Assembly (NCBI RefSeq): GCF_004339745.1
Contig: NZ_SMGP01000002.1
Coordinates: 124,001 to 188,000 of the forward strand
Direction of reading: 5' to 3'
Source: Paraburkholderia sp. BL9I2N2
GTDB taxonomy: Bacteria; Pseudomonadota; Gammaproteobacteria; Burkholderiales; Burkholderiaceae
DNA length: 64,000 nt
The notes under the pieces are model-generated. The model was not told the origin of the DNA, did no database searches, and saw nothing but the letters and a program-made list of their open reading frames with translations. The position numbers and the translations under genes are program-made. How positions within the stretch are numbered: the stretch's first letter is position 1; the number at the start of each line of letters is the position of its first letter. This document shows positions 33,598 through 42,362 of the stretch, in pieces.

Positions 33598-34968
33598 TCA
33601 CGGCAGCGACGTGACGGACTGAACCCGATTACGTCCTGCACGTTTTGCGTCGTAAAGCGCGGCATCCGCTGCGTGAACGAGTGCGCTGGGCGTGCCCAGT
33701 GTGTTTGGGTCGATCGTCGTCGCGCACCCGGCGCTGATGGTGATCTGACCGGCGGGTATCGGCGCTGTCAATCGTAAGTCCATGACTGCGAGCCTGGCCT
33801 GCTCGGCAATCGCCGATGCCTCGCTCAATCCCGTGTCGGGTAGCACGAGCGCGAACTCTTCACCGCCGTAACGGGCGACGAAATCGCCTGGCCGGCGCGC
33901 GGTTCCTGCCAGCGCGCCCGCAATCACCCTAAGGCAGGCATCGCCACGAAGATGACCAAAAGCGTCGTTGTAGTCTTTGAAATTGTCGACATCGACCATG
34001 ACGAGCGAGAGCGGCTGACGGTTGCGCGTCGCATGCTCGAATTCCCTGCGAAACTGGTCGTCAAAATAGCTGCGGTTATAAACGCGGGTCAGTGCGTCGC
34101 GTATGGAGGTATGCAACAGAGTCGTGTGCGCCTCGGACAGTTTGCGATAGAGAACAGTGACTTCCCAGACCAGGACGCAGACCAGGACGCCGGGAGCCAG
34201 CATGCTGAAGGCCCGTGCGACGTACCAGCCGAGCGTGAACTGAACGATGCTCAGCAGATTCAGGGTAGCGTCCACGAACGACGCCAGCAGGGCGATGGTG
34301 ATCCACAGATCGAGCACCGTGCGCAGTCGCCCTTTTATCAAAACGACGACAATGGCCAGAACGTCAAGCGAGCAGATAACGACCGCGGTTCGGCCGCCTG
34401 AGAGCACGCCCGTTTCGGGCGCCATATGAAAAGGCGCCGACAGATCCGCATAAACAGCGAGGACGCCTAGCGCGGCGGCAAGCGCGGTTGGAACACCGAT
34501 CAGCGCCCAGGTCCAGAAGTCGATATGAGGCAGTTCGATCGACTTGCCCGGAAAGCGGTCGCGAATGAGCGCTGCCACGATGACGAGCAGCGGGAATCCC
34601 GCATGCCAGAAAACCCACATCCACGCCGCACTGTAAGCGCCGGCACCGAACAGGCCAGTGCGCGTGAAAATGCCAGGGAACATCAGCAGTTGCAAAGCGA
34701 CGGTGATCGCCGTGAATGCGTATGCGCCGCCGAGCGCGCCGATCATCGGTTGTTGCGTTACGGCAAAGCGGGCGCCGAGAAGGAACGCGGCGATTCCCGA
34801 CATGGTGAACACCGTGAGCGCGCACATCGGCATGAAGGAAGTGATTGCCGGCAACGTCTGGTGCGCGCGCGGACCCGCGATCACGAAGGTGAGCAGAACA
34901 AGCGACGCAAATGTACCCGCGAAAACGGCCTGTTTGCGTGTCGCCGGCCCGATAAGCAAGCTGTCCAT
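33598..34968 (-). CDS. Membrane-bound diguanylate cyclase (MASE4-like sensor + GGDEF)
   Basis: 456 residues from the ATG at 34968; the longer frame to 35301 adds an implausible Cys/Arg-rich tail. About eight hydrophobic segments fill residues 1-260, including LMFPGIFTRTGLFGAG and WMWVFWHAGFPLL, resembling the MASE4 integral-membrane sensor. The C-terminal GGDEF domain has an intact active-site GGEEF (368-372) and an upstream I-site RPGD (359-362), so it should make c-di-GMP with product inhibition. It lies next to two response regulators, hinting at a linked signalling cassette. Confidence 0.87.
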   Translation of the reverse strand: MDSLLIGPATRKQAVFAGTFASLVLLTFVIAGPRAHQTLPAITSFMPMCALTVFTMSGIAAFLLGARFAVTQQPMIGALGGAYAFTAITVALQLLMFPGIFTRTGLFGAGAYSAAWMWVFWHAGFPLLVIVAALIRDRFPGKSIELPHIDFWTWALIGVPTALAAALGVLAVYADLSAPFHMAPETGVLSGGRTAVVICSLDVLAIVVVLIKGRLRTVLDLWITIALLASFVDATLNLLSIVQFTLGWYVARAFSMLAPGVLVCVLVWEVTVLYRKLSEAHTTLLHTSIRDALTRVYNRSYFDDQFRREFEHATRNRQPLSLVMVDVDNFKDYNDAFGHLRGDACLRVIAGALAGTARRPGDFVARYGGEEFALVLPDTGLSEASAIAEQARLAVMDLRLTAPIPAGQITISAGCATTIDPNTLGTPSALVHAADAALYDAKRAGRNRVQSVTSLP

Positions 34969-35287
34969 TCTGACCCGTTTGGTTGATGTTCTATCTTCTG
35001 GGTGTATCGGCGTCGCTAACCATCCAATCTGTATGTGTGCTGGACGGTAGAGTGCGGAGTGCGCTGCTGACGGAACATATTGTCCTACATATCCGCTCCG
35101 ACGAAAGGCTTTCAGCTTATTCAGTGCGGGCTCGCACTCATCACAACCCGAGCAGAACGCGCCCGGTTCATCCGCTTTGCATCGATGCCCGATAGCCAAA
35201 CGTCGCGGGCTTCGCCGCGCAATGGGCACAACACTGGCTCGAGGGCGGCAGCATGTCAGGAAACAACAGTGGCTCGAGGGCGGCAGC
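34969..35287. other. Intergenic region between divergent DGC gene and the 35288 gene
   Basis: 319 bases with the promoters of two divergent genes and a 35-bp tandem duplication (35235-35302) at its right edge. Open frames across it (35080, 34983) have no support. Confidence 0.5.
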
Positions 35288-35302
35288 ATGTCAGGAAACA
35301 AC
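35235..35302 (+). repeat. 35-bp tandem duplication spanning a ribosome-binding site and start codon
   Basis: A 33-base block at 35235-35267 recurs exactly at 35270-35302 (period 35). Each copy has GAGGGCGGCAGC followed by ATGTCAGGAAACAAC. The second ATG (35288) opens the downstream gene. The first (35253) is out of frame with it because 35 is not a multiple of three, so it would start a short decoy peptide. Confidence 0.85.
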
Positions 35303-36097
35303 GCGGCTTGTCCGCCGCAGGACGCGGCGCTGATCGGATTGCTCGCGCGTTACATGAGCGGCGCGGCGAGCAACGGACCGCTGACCATGTGGGTGCCGCA
35401 AATCACCTGGCAGGCGGGCACCAATCCGTCCGTGTTCGCTATCAGCGGCTATCGTGCGTTTCCATTCGGCGACGGTGCGAAGTGGAACGCCGCGAGCGTG
35501 ACAGCGTTCACCAGCTTGCTGGCGGCGGGCGCGCATTTCGTCGCCGTCAGTGCGAAGGACGATCTGCCGGCGGGCGTTGCCATGAGCGCTTTCGATCAGT
35601 TCTTCACTTCGGCTGGCCTGCCGACGCGGCACGACATGGGCAACTCGCACTATGCGAGCGTCACCAATATCACCGGCACGTACTATCTGGATGTCAGCGG
35701 CAGCTTTGCGCCGGAAAACTGTGGGTTGATCCTGGCGTTTCTCGCCGGACGCACGGTCAACGATCCGTACGCCAGCGCAGGCAGCTACAACACGTTTATC
35801 CAGCTCGAAGGATGGCAGGCGGGTTCGCAACGCCATAACATCGACTACGACACGTACAAGCAGACCCTGTGGAATATTTCGACATTCGGTGCGTGTCCGT
35901 ACAGCGAGAAGCGTGCGACGACGATTTTTCTGGCGCCTTCAGGCTGGACGCCACAGCTCTATCAGACGACTTGCATGATGCCTTACGTCGGCGCGTATGC
36001 GGTTTCGCAGGGCACCCCGCAGGCGTGGCTGAACACCGCAGTCGTGCGGATTCCTGCTGATGCGCCAGTACTTCCCTCGCGGTACATAACCGGTTAG
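35288..36097 (+). CDS. Protein of unknown function
   Basis: 269 residues from the ATG in the second repeat copy at 35288. I do not recognise the family. There is no signal peptide and no obvious membrane segment. It is rich in Ser, Thr, Tyr and Trp (WVPQITWQAG, YYLDVSGSFAP, QLEGWQAGSQRHNIDYDTY) and has three Cys. The composition suggests a compact beta-rich globular protein, possibly carbohydrate- or surface-related, but this is only an impression. It stands alone, with codon use similar to neighbours. Confidence 0.7.
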   Translation: MSGNNAACPPQDAALIGLLARYMSGAASNGPLTMWVPQITWQAGTNPSVFAISGYRAFPFGDGAKWNAASVTAFTSLLAAGAHFVAVSAKDDLPAGVAMSAFDQFFTSAGLPTRHDMGNSHYASVTNITGTYYLDVSGSFAPENCGLILAFLAGRTVNDPYASAGSYNTFIQLEGWQAGSQRHNIDYDTYKQTLWNISTFGACPYSEKRATTIFLAPSGWTPQLYQTTCMMPYVGAYAVSQGTPQAWLNTAVVRIPADAPVLPSRYITG

Positions 36098-36239
36098 CAG
36101 AGGTTGTGAGGCTCTCTGAAATGGGTCGATTGTCTGGACCAACTCGCCGCAACCCGACCTCTCGCGTGACGAGGTCGCAGTGACGGCTGCGTCAAGGTGA
36201 GCGTATCCGGCTGACTGTGGCGACGAGCCCTAAGGTGCC

Positions 36240-36485
36240 TCAGTCTTCAATGGGCACGTTGTAGAGCGTCTCGCAAGCGGGGCAGAGCATCGGCTGGATC
36301 GCGGGTTGCGCGGCGAGCAGGGTTAGCGCATGGTCTTCTCCGCGCAGGTAGCAGACCGGGCACGGGAAACCCTCATGAGATTTCAACTGGTGCCAGCGAT
36401 CGATGAAGCGCGCGATTTCCGCCGGCGATGCGTCGATCGATTCGAGATGGTCGAGCAGTACATGGAATAGGGGCGCGTTCTGCAT
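36240..36485 (-). CDS. Small zinc-ribbon-like protein
   Basis: 81 residues. Two CxxC knuckles, CPVC (about residues 42-45) and CPAC (68-71), are spaced as in a zinc ribbon. The N-terminal half is helical (LFHVLLDHLESIDAS, EIARFIDRWHQL). The family is not recognised by name. It lies just downstream of, and on the same strand as, the LysR gene at 36514. A GAGA stretch upstream of the ATG is a weak ribosome-binding site. It is likely a real gene because of the paired motifs and coding bias. Confidence 0.65.
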   Translation of the reverse strand: MQNAPLFHVLLDHLESIDASPAEIARFIDRWHQLKSHEGFPCPVCYLRGEDHALTLLAAQPAIQPMLCPACETLYNVPIED

Positions 36486-36513
36486 TGATGTTCTCGTGGC
36501 GTCTGCGGTGAGA

Positions 36514-37476
36514 CTAACTCGAAACGGGGTTTGAATCCTGGCGCTGATTCGGTTTTTTTCGAGCAGCGGCGCGTGAACTTGCGCGTCGCCTGTCGTGGCT
36601 CGCCTCGGCGCAAACCGACCGGATAATTGACGCGAAGGCTCGCGCGGCCGGGGAACGACTTTCCTCGGTCCGCCACATCAGGCCCGGCGCGCGCGTCGGC
36701 GTGGGGCTCTCGACCGGAATCATTCGCACGTCTTCACGCCTCGTTGCATGTTCAGAAACGATTGCCGCAATGTCCGTCGAGCTTACCAGTTCCATCATCG
36801 GTGCAATGGCGTTCATTTCGGCAACGACAACGGGCGTAGCGTTCGCCATGCGGAAGCATTCGTCAAGAAGTGCACGTGTTGCGAACGAGCGGGGCAAAAG
36901 CACGATCTTCTGCAGATGCAGTTCGGACATTCGAACAAAGCGTCGTTTAGAGAACGGATGAGTCAGGCCGACGGCCAGCATCATCTCTTCTGTGTACAAC
37001 GCCTCGAATCGCAGGCCGGAGGCATTCTGCGGTTTGTAAGTCACGCCGATGTCGAGACCGCCGCGCGCGAGCGATTCTGCGATGTCGTCACCCGACATTT
37101 CCATCACTTCGACGCGCACGGAGGGGTGACGCGCTACGAAGACCGATATGCATCGCGGAATGATGCGCATATTGAAGGTGTGCGTCGTGCCAATTCGCAC
37201 CACGCCGCTCATCTCTTCAGCGGCCATTCGAACGGACCACAGGCCTTCGTCGACTTCGCGAAGGGCGTTGCGCGCTCTTTCAAGGAACGCCTCGCCTGTC
37301 TGGGTCATCGTCACCTTTCGACTTTCCCGCTCGAAGAGGCGGCTGCCCAGTTCGTCTTCGAGCTGTTTTATCTGATGGGAGAGGGTGGATTGCGTGACAT
37401 GCACCTTCTCGGCCGCTAGCGTGAAATTCAGCTGTTCGGCGAGCGCGACGAAGTAGCGGAGATGGCGGAGTTCCAT
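36514..37476 (-). CDS. LysR-family regulator (CynR-like)
   Basis: 320 residues from the ATG at 37476; the protein then begins MELRHLRYFVALAEQLNFT, the typical LysR start, rather than at 37524. The HTH has VHVTQSTLSHQIKQLEDELG. The binding domain starts VRIGTTHTFNMRIIP, like CynR. An Arg/Lys-rich tail (HDRRRASSRAAARKK) is unusual. It is divergent from the citryl-CoA-lyase-like gene across 169 bases and should control the operon at 37646-42186. Confidence 0.85.
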   Translation of the reverse strand: MELRHLRYFVALAEQLNFTLAAEKVHVTQSTLSHQIKQLEDELGSRLFERESRKVTMTQTGEAFLERARNALREVDEGLWSVRMAAEEMSGVVRIGTTHTFNMRIIPRCISVFVARHPSVRVEVMEMSGDDIAESLARGGLDIGVTYKPQNASGLRFEALYTEEMMLAVGLTHPFSKRRFVRMSELHLQKIVLLPRSFATRALLDECFRMANATPVVVAEMNAIAPMMELVSSTDIAAIVSEHATRREDVRMIPVESPTPTRAPGLMWRTEESRSPAARAFASIIRSVCAEASHDRRRASSRAAARKKPNQRQDSNPVSS

Positions 37477-37506
37477 ATGGGCCGGCGAAAGAGGTTGTCC
37501 TGCACG

Positions 37507-37534
37507 CTCATCTATCGATGGCATCGATTATGAG
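37507..37534. promoter_or_regulatory. Near-palindromic candidate LysR operator
   Basis: CTCAT at 37507-37511 is complementary to ATGAG at 37530-37534, and two self-complementary ATCGAT hexamers (37514-37519 and 37523-37528) lie inside. It sits 31 bases from the LysR start in the divergent region. Operator function is inferred. Confidence 0.45.
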
Positions 37535-37645
37535 CTAGTGAAAAATACCATTTCTGTCGATGCTTGGCCAGTCGTAAACTGCTCCACATTGAAGCGATGA
37601 AAGGAGACTTCGTCGCGAGCGGACACCGACAAAACGGACATCAAG

Positions 37646-38452
37646 ATGAAAATCGGCAAGGAAACGATTCCCCGGACTGCGATCTCGACATCCAACTCTC
37701 AAACGATTGTCGTGCGCGGGCGCGACCTTTCGGAAGAACTCATTGGAAAGATTTCGTTCACCGACTACTTCTTCCTGCTGGTCACCGGCCGGCTCCCGTC
37801 ATCGCCGGCGTCCGCTGTGTTAAATGCGACGCTCGTAGCCATCGCGGAGCATGGCCTCGTGCCCAGCGTGCAGGCAAGCCGTATGACGCTCGCCGCAGCG
37901 CCCGATGCGCTGCAGGGCGCCGTTGCCGCAGGCGTTCTGGGTTGCGGCTCCGTCATCCTCGGTGCTTCGGAGGCTTGTGGCCGGCTGCTGGATGAGGTGC
38001 GTCGGCGCGCCGAAGAGAGTGGCGGCATTCCGCGCGCGGCGTCCGCGGTGGTGAGTGAGTATCGGGCTGCAGGGCGAACCATACCGGGATACGGTCATCC
38101 CCTGCATAAGGCACGTGACCCGCGTGTCGCGGCCCTCTTCAAGGTTGCGCAACAGGCAGGCGCCAATCTCGAGTATGTCCGCATCGCCGAGGCCATTGAG
38201 GCAGTGATCCCCGAGGTGGTCGGCAAGTCGCTCATGTTGAACGTCTCCGCGGCTATCCCCGCTGTCCTGCTCGGTGTCGGTTTTCCGCTGGAAGCGCTCA
38301 AAGGCGTGCCCATTCTCGCCAGGACCGCCGGGCTCATCGGGCACCTCACTGAGGAACTGTCGCGGTCAATAGGCTTTGCGCTCTCTTACCAGGCGACCAA
38401 CGGACTCGTTTACGACGGCGACGCGCCGGACGGTTTCGTCCCGGGTATTTAA
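37646..38452 (+). CDS. Citryl-CoA lyase-like protein (citrate synthase fold) with altered active site
   Basis: 268 residues, short for citrate synthase and right for the citryl-CoA lyase-like family. GYGHPLHK has the conserved H151. At the place of citrate synthase His264 (GPLHGGA) it reads GSVILGA, with Ile104; citryl-CoA lyases also lack this His. The catalytic Asp of NVD is replaced by Ser201 (LMLNVSAAI), which is unexpected. It may cleave or form an acyl-CoA related to citryl-CoA or malyl-CoA, or be non-catalytic. It is first in an operon with a CaiB-type CoA-transferase, which could supply its CoA thioester. The residue mapping is from memory of the family. Confidence 0.75.
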   Translation: MKIGKETIPRTAISTSNSQTIVVRGRDLSEELIGKISFTDYFFLLVTGRLPSSPASAVLNATLVAIAEHGLVPSVQASRMTLAAAPDALQGAVAAGVLGCGSVILGASEACGRLLDEVRRRAEESGGIPRAASAVVSEYRAAGRTIPGYGHPLHKARDPRVAALFKVAQQAGANLEYVRIAEAIEAVIPEVVGKSLMLNVSAAIPAVLLGVGFPLEALKGVPILARTAGLIGHLTEELSRSIGFALSYQATNGLVYDGDAPDGFVPGI

Positions 38453-38515
38453 AGGCGGTCTACGTCCAGGTCAGTCATCGCGTACGCAACGCACATAGCA
38501 AACTCGGAGCAGTGA

Positions 38516-39697
38516 ATGGCAAAAGTTCTCGGAGGTCTTCGTGTCCTCGAGCAAGGAACGTTCATTACAGGGCCTGCGGCAGGCATGCTGCTTGGCGACC
38601 TGGGCGCGGACGTCGTCAAGATCGAGCACCCTGAAAACGGAGACCCGTTTCGTGCGTTCAAGGGTGGCTTGTATAGCCCTCACTACCAGACATATAACCG
38701 GAACAAGCGCAGCGTAACGCTGAACACAAAAAATGACAGCGACCTCGCTCTGTTCGACGAACTGATTCGCGAGTCGGATGTATATATCCAGAACTTCCGG
38801 CCGGGCGCGGCGGAGCGTCTCAATGCCGGGTATGAACGCCTGCGTGAGATTAACCCGCGGCTCATCTACTGCGCGATCAGCGGGTTTGGACAGACCGGAC
38901 CGGCAGCGGGAAGACCGGCCTATGATTCGGTCGCCCAGGCCGCCAGCGGTTTTCTCGGTCTGCTCATCAATCCGGCAAATCCGCGAGTAGTGGGACCCGC
39001 AATTGCGGATTCGCTCACCGGCTTCTACGCGACTTATGGCATTCTCGGCGCGCTCCATGAGCGCAGCCACACCGGCGTTGGCCGCAAGGTCGAAGTCTCC
39101 ATGCTCGAGGCGATGTCGCACTTCAACCTCGACGCATTTACGCATTTTTATGCGGCGGGCGAGGTGATGGGCCCATACAGCCGACCGAGCGTCTCCCAGT
39201 CATATGTGATGGAGTGCGCCGATGGAAAATGGCTGGCACTTCACATGTCGTCACCCGAGAAGTTCTGGGCAGGGCTTACCAATGCAATAGAGAGGCCAGG
39301 ATTACTCGAAGATCCGCGTTTTTCAAACCGGGCTGGCCGGATCGCGCATCAGGAAGAACTGATCAAAGTGCTCGGCTCGATTTTCATCTCACGCACCCGT
39401 GAAGAATGGTGCCGGCGCCTCGAGGTTAATGATGTCCCCCACGCGCCGATGTACGACGCAAGCGAGGCATTGGAAGACCCGCAGGCGAAACACCTCGAGT
39501 TGCTTGTAGAAACCGAGCATCCGGTGATGGGGCGGTTCCGGACAGTGCGCTCGCCAGTGACTTTTGATGATGAGCGGCCGTTGGACGTCGTTGCGCCTCC
39601 AACCCTTGGCGAGCACAACGACGAGATTCTGTCTCCGGTGCGTGAGAGGCTTGAGAAGCGGGCCCGCTCCGCGAAGAAGATGCAGCAAAGTCTGTAG
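38516..39697 (+). CDS. CaiB/BaiF (class III) CoA-transferase
   Basis: 393 residues. The N-terminal motif LGGLRVLEQGTFITGPAAGMLLGDLGADVVKIE (given here only as a region, residues 5-37) and the catalytic D137 in RPAYDSVAQA mark the family. It moves CoA between carboxylic acids. GGAG lies before the ATG. It is 63 bases downstream of the citryl-CoA-lyase-like gene and 79 bases ahead of an MFS transporter, so an import, CoA activation and lyase sequence is plausible. The acid substrate is unknown. Confidence 0.9.
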   Translation: MAKVLGGLRVLEQGTFITGPAAGMLLGDLGADVVKIEHPENGDPFRAFKGGLYSPHYQTYNRNKRSVTLNTKNDSDLALFDELIRESDVYIQNFRPGAAERLNAGYERLREINPRLIYCAISGFGQTGPAAGRPAYDSVAQAASGFLGLLINPANPRVVGPAIADSLTGFYATYGILGALHERSHTGVGRKVEVSMLEAMSHFNLDAFTHFYAAGEVMGPYSRPSVSQSYVMECADGKWLALHMSSPEKFWAGLTNAIERPGLLEDPRFSNRAGRIAHQEELIKVLGSIFISRTREEWCRRLEVNDVPHAPMYDASEALEDPQAKHLELLVETEHPVMGRFRTVRSPVTFDDERPLDVVAPPTLGEHNDEILSPVRERLEKRARSAKKMQQSL

Positions 39698-39776
39698 CTG
39701 CGGATGTTCCTCCATTGAGGACAATGGATACGTTGTTTGAATACGCGCACAAATACTATTAATTGGAGACACGTCA

Positions 39777-41129
39777 ATGAAAATGCCCCAGGGAACGCTT
39801 GCGGAGGAGCGGGTGGCCGGCATGCCGTCATCCGTCGACGCCGCTGCGACGGCGCCTGCGGATGTCGAGCGCACATTCGGCCGCATAGCGAAGCGAATCA
39901 TCCCGTTTCTCTTTCTTTGCTATGTCCTCAACTATATCGATCGGGTCAACATCAGTTTTGCCCATCTCCAGTTCAAGACCGACATCGGGCTGACTGAAGC
40001 TGCATATGGCCTTGGTGTCGGGGTCTTCTATATCGGCTATGTGCTGTTCGAAGTGCCGAGCAACCTGCTTCTGCGCCGCATTGGACCTCGGCGAACCATC
40101 GCCCGAATCATGGTGTTGTGGGGCCTGGTATCCATTTCCATGATGCTCGTGCGTAATCCCACGCAGTTCTATGTGGCCCGCATTGCCCTGGGTGTTGCCG
40201 AGGCAGGCTTTTTCCCGGGAATCATCTATTACCTGACAACCTGGTTTCCGAACCGGTATCGTGCACGGGTGCTTTCCGCCTTTGTCCTTGGGATCGCGGT
40301 CGCGGGTATCACTGGCGGCCCGGTCTCGGGCTGGATTCTGAGCAACGCGGAAGGGTGGCAGGCGCTGCATGCGTGGCAGTGGCTGTTCCTTCTGGAGGGC
40401 ATCCCGCCGGTGCTGGTTGGGGTGTGCGCCTTGTGGTATCTGCCAGATAGCCCGGAGTCGACGAAATGGCTATCGGCGCATGAAAAGGCCATCGTTGTCC
40501 GCGAACTGGAAGCCGTGCCGGGTTCGACATCCCATCAGATTTCGCACTTCGGGGCGGCCCTCAGGAACTGGCGAGTGTACGTTTGTGCCTTCGGATACTT
40601 CACCATCACCTGGGCCGGAAGTGTCCTCAACTTCTGGGCGCCGTCCGTGATCCGCCAGGCGGGCGTAGCCAATCCCTTCCATATTGGCCTGTTGTCCGCC
40701 GTTCCGTATTTCATCGGTGCAATCGGCATGCTGGCAGTGAGCCGGCATTCGGATGCCCGCGACGAGCGTCGCCTGCACTTTGCCTGTTGTGCTCTGGTGT
40801 CGGCCTTGGGCGCGGTGCTTCTTGGCGCGGCGCATTCGTCGTTCGGCCCTGCCATCGCCGGACTGGCGCTTGTGGCCATCGGGTATCTGACGTGTACCGC
40901 CATCTTCTGGACGATTCCGGCTACGTTCCTGTCGGGCACGGCGTCAGCCGGTTCAATCGCGCTGATATCGAGCATTGGTCAACTGGGCAGCCTCACCGCT
41001 CCGACCGCGATTGGCTCGCTGACGGCGGTCACCCATTCGATAAGCGCCGGTTCGTATCTCGCGGCGTTCGTCCTGACGTGCGGCGCAACAGTGATCGCGG
41101 TGGCGATGCGCAATGGCGTAGCGAAATAA
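39777..41129 (+). CDS. MFS transporter, anion:cation symporter (ACS) type
   Basis: 450 residues with about 12 hydrophobic segments. ACS-type features: YVLNYIDRVNISFAH in helix 1, then FYIGYVLFEVPSNLLLRRIGPR and a long cytoplasmic loop. Such transporters import organic acids such as phthalate, tartrate, gluconate or 4-hydroxyphenylacetate. GGAGAC precedes the ATG. In an operon with a CoA-transferase and an exported hydrolase, it would bring in the acid released by the hydrolase. Confidence 0.88.
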   Translation: MKMPQGTLAEERVAGMPSSVDAAATAPADVERTFGRIAKRIIPFLFLCYVLNYIDRVNISFAHLQFKTDIGLTEAAYGLGVGVFYIGYVLFEVPSNLLLRRIGPRRTIARIMVLWGLVSISMMLVRNPTQFYVARIALGVAEAGFFPGIIYYLTTWFPNRYRARVLSAFVLGIAVAGITGGPVSGWILSNAEGWQALHAWQWLFLLEGIPPVLVGVCALWYLPDSPESTKWLSAHEKAIVVRELEAVPGSTSHQISHFGAALRNWRVYVCAFGYFTITWAGSVLNFWAPSVIRQAGVANPFHIGLLSAVPYFIGAIGMLAVSRHSDARDERRLHFACCALVSALGAVLLGAAHSSFGPAIAGLALVAIGYLTCTAIFWTIPATFLSGTASAGSIALISSIGQLGSLTAPTAIGSLTAVTHSISAGSYLAAFVLTCGATVIAVAMRNGVAK

Positions 41130-41151
41130 AAGAAGGTTCAAGGAGACCCGT

Positions 41152-42186
41152 ATGTCGCTCATCGCGAAGTTAAAACGAGCGTTGACACTGGCCACGTTGT
41201 GCACGGCCACCTGCCCGGCGTTCGCGCAGAGTATCGACATTGATAAGCCTCTTACCATCGCGAAGCAAGGAAGCTTCTTCGTAGGCGGGCGGGATATCAC
41301 GTCAGATACCTTGTCGACGTTGCCGCAGGCGGACCCGAAAGGAACAGTCACTGTTGAGCAGATGTACGTCCAGTACCAGGTGCCTGTCCACCCGCGTTCG
41401 ACATCCGTGGTCTTCATTCACGGCTGTTGCCTGACCGGTGCGGAATGGGAGACGACGCCAGATGGCCGCATGGGGTGGGCCGAGTACTTCGTTCGAAAAG
41501 GCTTCCCGACATACGTGGTGGACCAGGCTGCAAGAGGGCGGTCTGCTGCGAACGCAGCGTCCGTGGGCGCGGTCAAAACTGGCAAGCTTCCGCCCGATGC
41601 ACTCCCTTCTGGTTTTTCGGTCGGCCGGGAATTCGCCTGGGCGCTCTTCAGGTTTGGTCCACGGTATCCGGAAGCGTACCCCGGTCTTCAATTCCCGCTG
41701 GAAGCACAGGATGAGTTGTGGAAGCAGATGGTTCCGGACTGGGCTTACTCCATGTCGACGCCGAATCCCACGGTGCCTTCACTCGGATTGCTATCCGGGC
41801 GGCTAGGAAAGACCGTACTCATCAGCCATTCCCAGTCTGGAATCTATCCGTTCCAGGCCGTCGCAGGAGGAGCGGACGGAATCGCCGCGATCGTGGCCGT
41901 CGAGCCGACCGCTTGCCCGGCTGCAAATCTGGAAGCTAAGCGCTACGCCACGATTCCGATTCTGCTTCTCTATGGCGACTTCATTGTTGAGTCACCCCCT
42001 TGGGCCGCGCACTACGCAGCTTGCAAGGCATTCGCTGCATCGGTGAATGCTGCCGGCGGCCATGTTGATGTGGTGGAGACGACGCAACTGGGAATGCACG
42101 GAAACTCACACATGCTAATGCAGGACCGAAACAATCTGAAAATCGCAGACGTTGTGACAGACTGGATTAAGCACAAGGTGCATTGA
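41152..42186 (+). CDS. Exported alpha/beta hydrolase (SFFVGGR type)
   Basis: 344 residues. Signal peptide 1-26 ends AFAQ. Residues 41-47 are SFFVGGR, a feature shared with the paralogue at 61717. The alpha/beta core has HGCCLTGAEWE (oxyanion side), nucleophile S227 in ISHSQSG and the late HGNSHMLMQD with the catalytic His. It is probably a periplasmic esterase that releases an acid for the ACS transporter upstream. AGGAGA lies before the ATG. It is the last gene of the operon. Confidence 0.85.
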   Translation: MSLIAKLKRALTLATLCTATCPAFAQSIDIDKPLTIAKQGSFFVGGRDITSDTLSTLPQADPKGTVTVEQMYVQYQVPVHPRSTSVVFIHGCCLTGAEWETTPDGRMGWAEYFVRKGFPTYVVDQAARGRSAANAASVGAVKTGKLPPDALPSGFSVGREFAWALFRFGPRYPEAYPGLQFPLEAQDELWKQMVPDWAYSMSTPNPTVPSLGLLSGRLGKTVLISHSQSGIYPFQAVAGGADGIAAIVAVEPTACPAANLEAKRYATIPILLLYGDFIVESPPWAAHYAACKAFAASVNAAGGHVDVVETTQLGMHGNSHMLMQDRNNLKIADVVTDWIKHKVH

Positions 42187-42362
42187 GTGGCTCTGATAGG
42201 CGGTCATCCCATGGACGAACACGTTGCTCAAACATCAGGTTGAGGCGGGGAGCGCCGACGCGTGAACTGTCGCGTGATAGTCTTGGTTTTCGATCCGCGC
42301 GCCAGCCCAGGAAATAAAGCTCGCCAGTGTCATGCGAGCGGTGTTGAACTCGCCGCCCTCTC

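Noticed and set aside
35080..35838. 252-codon frame across the tandem duplication
   Set aside because: Frame-shifted shadow of the 35288 gene; the coding-like composition belongs to the other frame.
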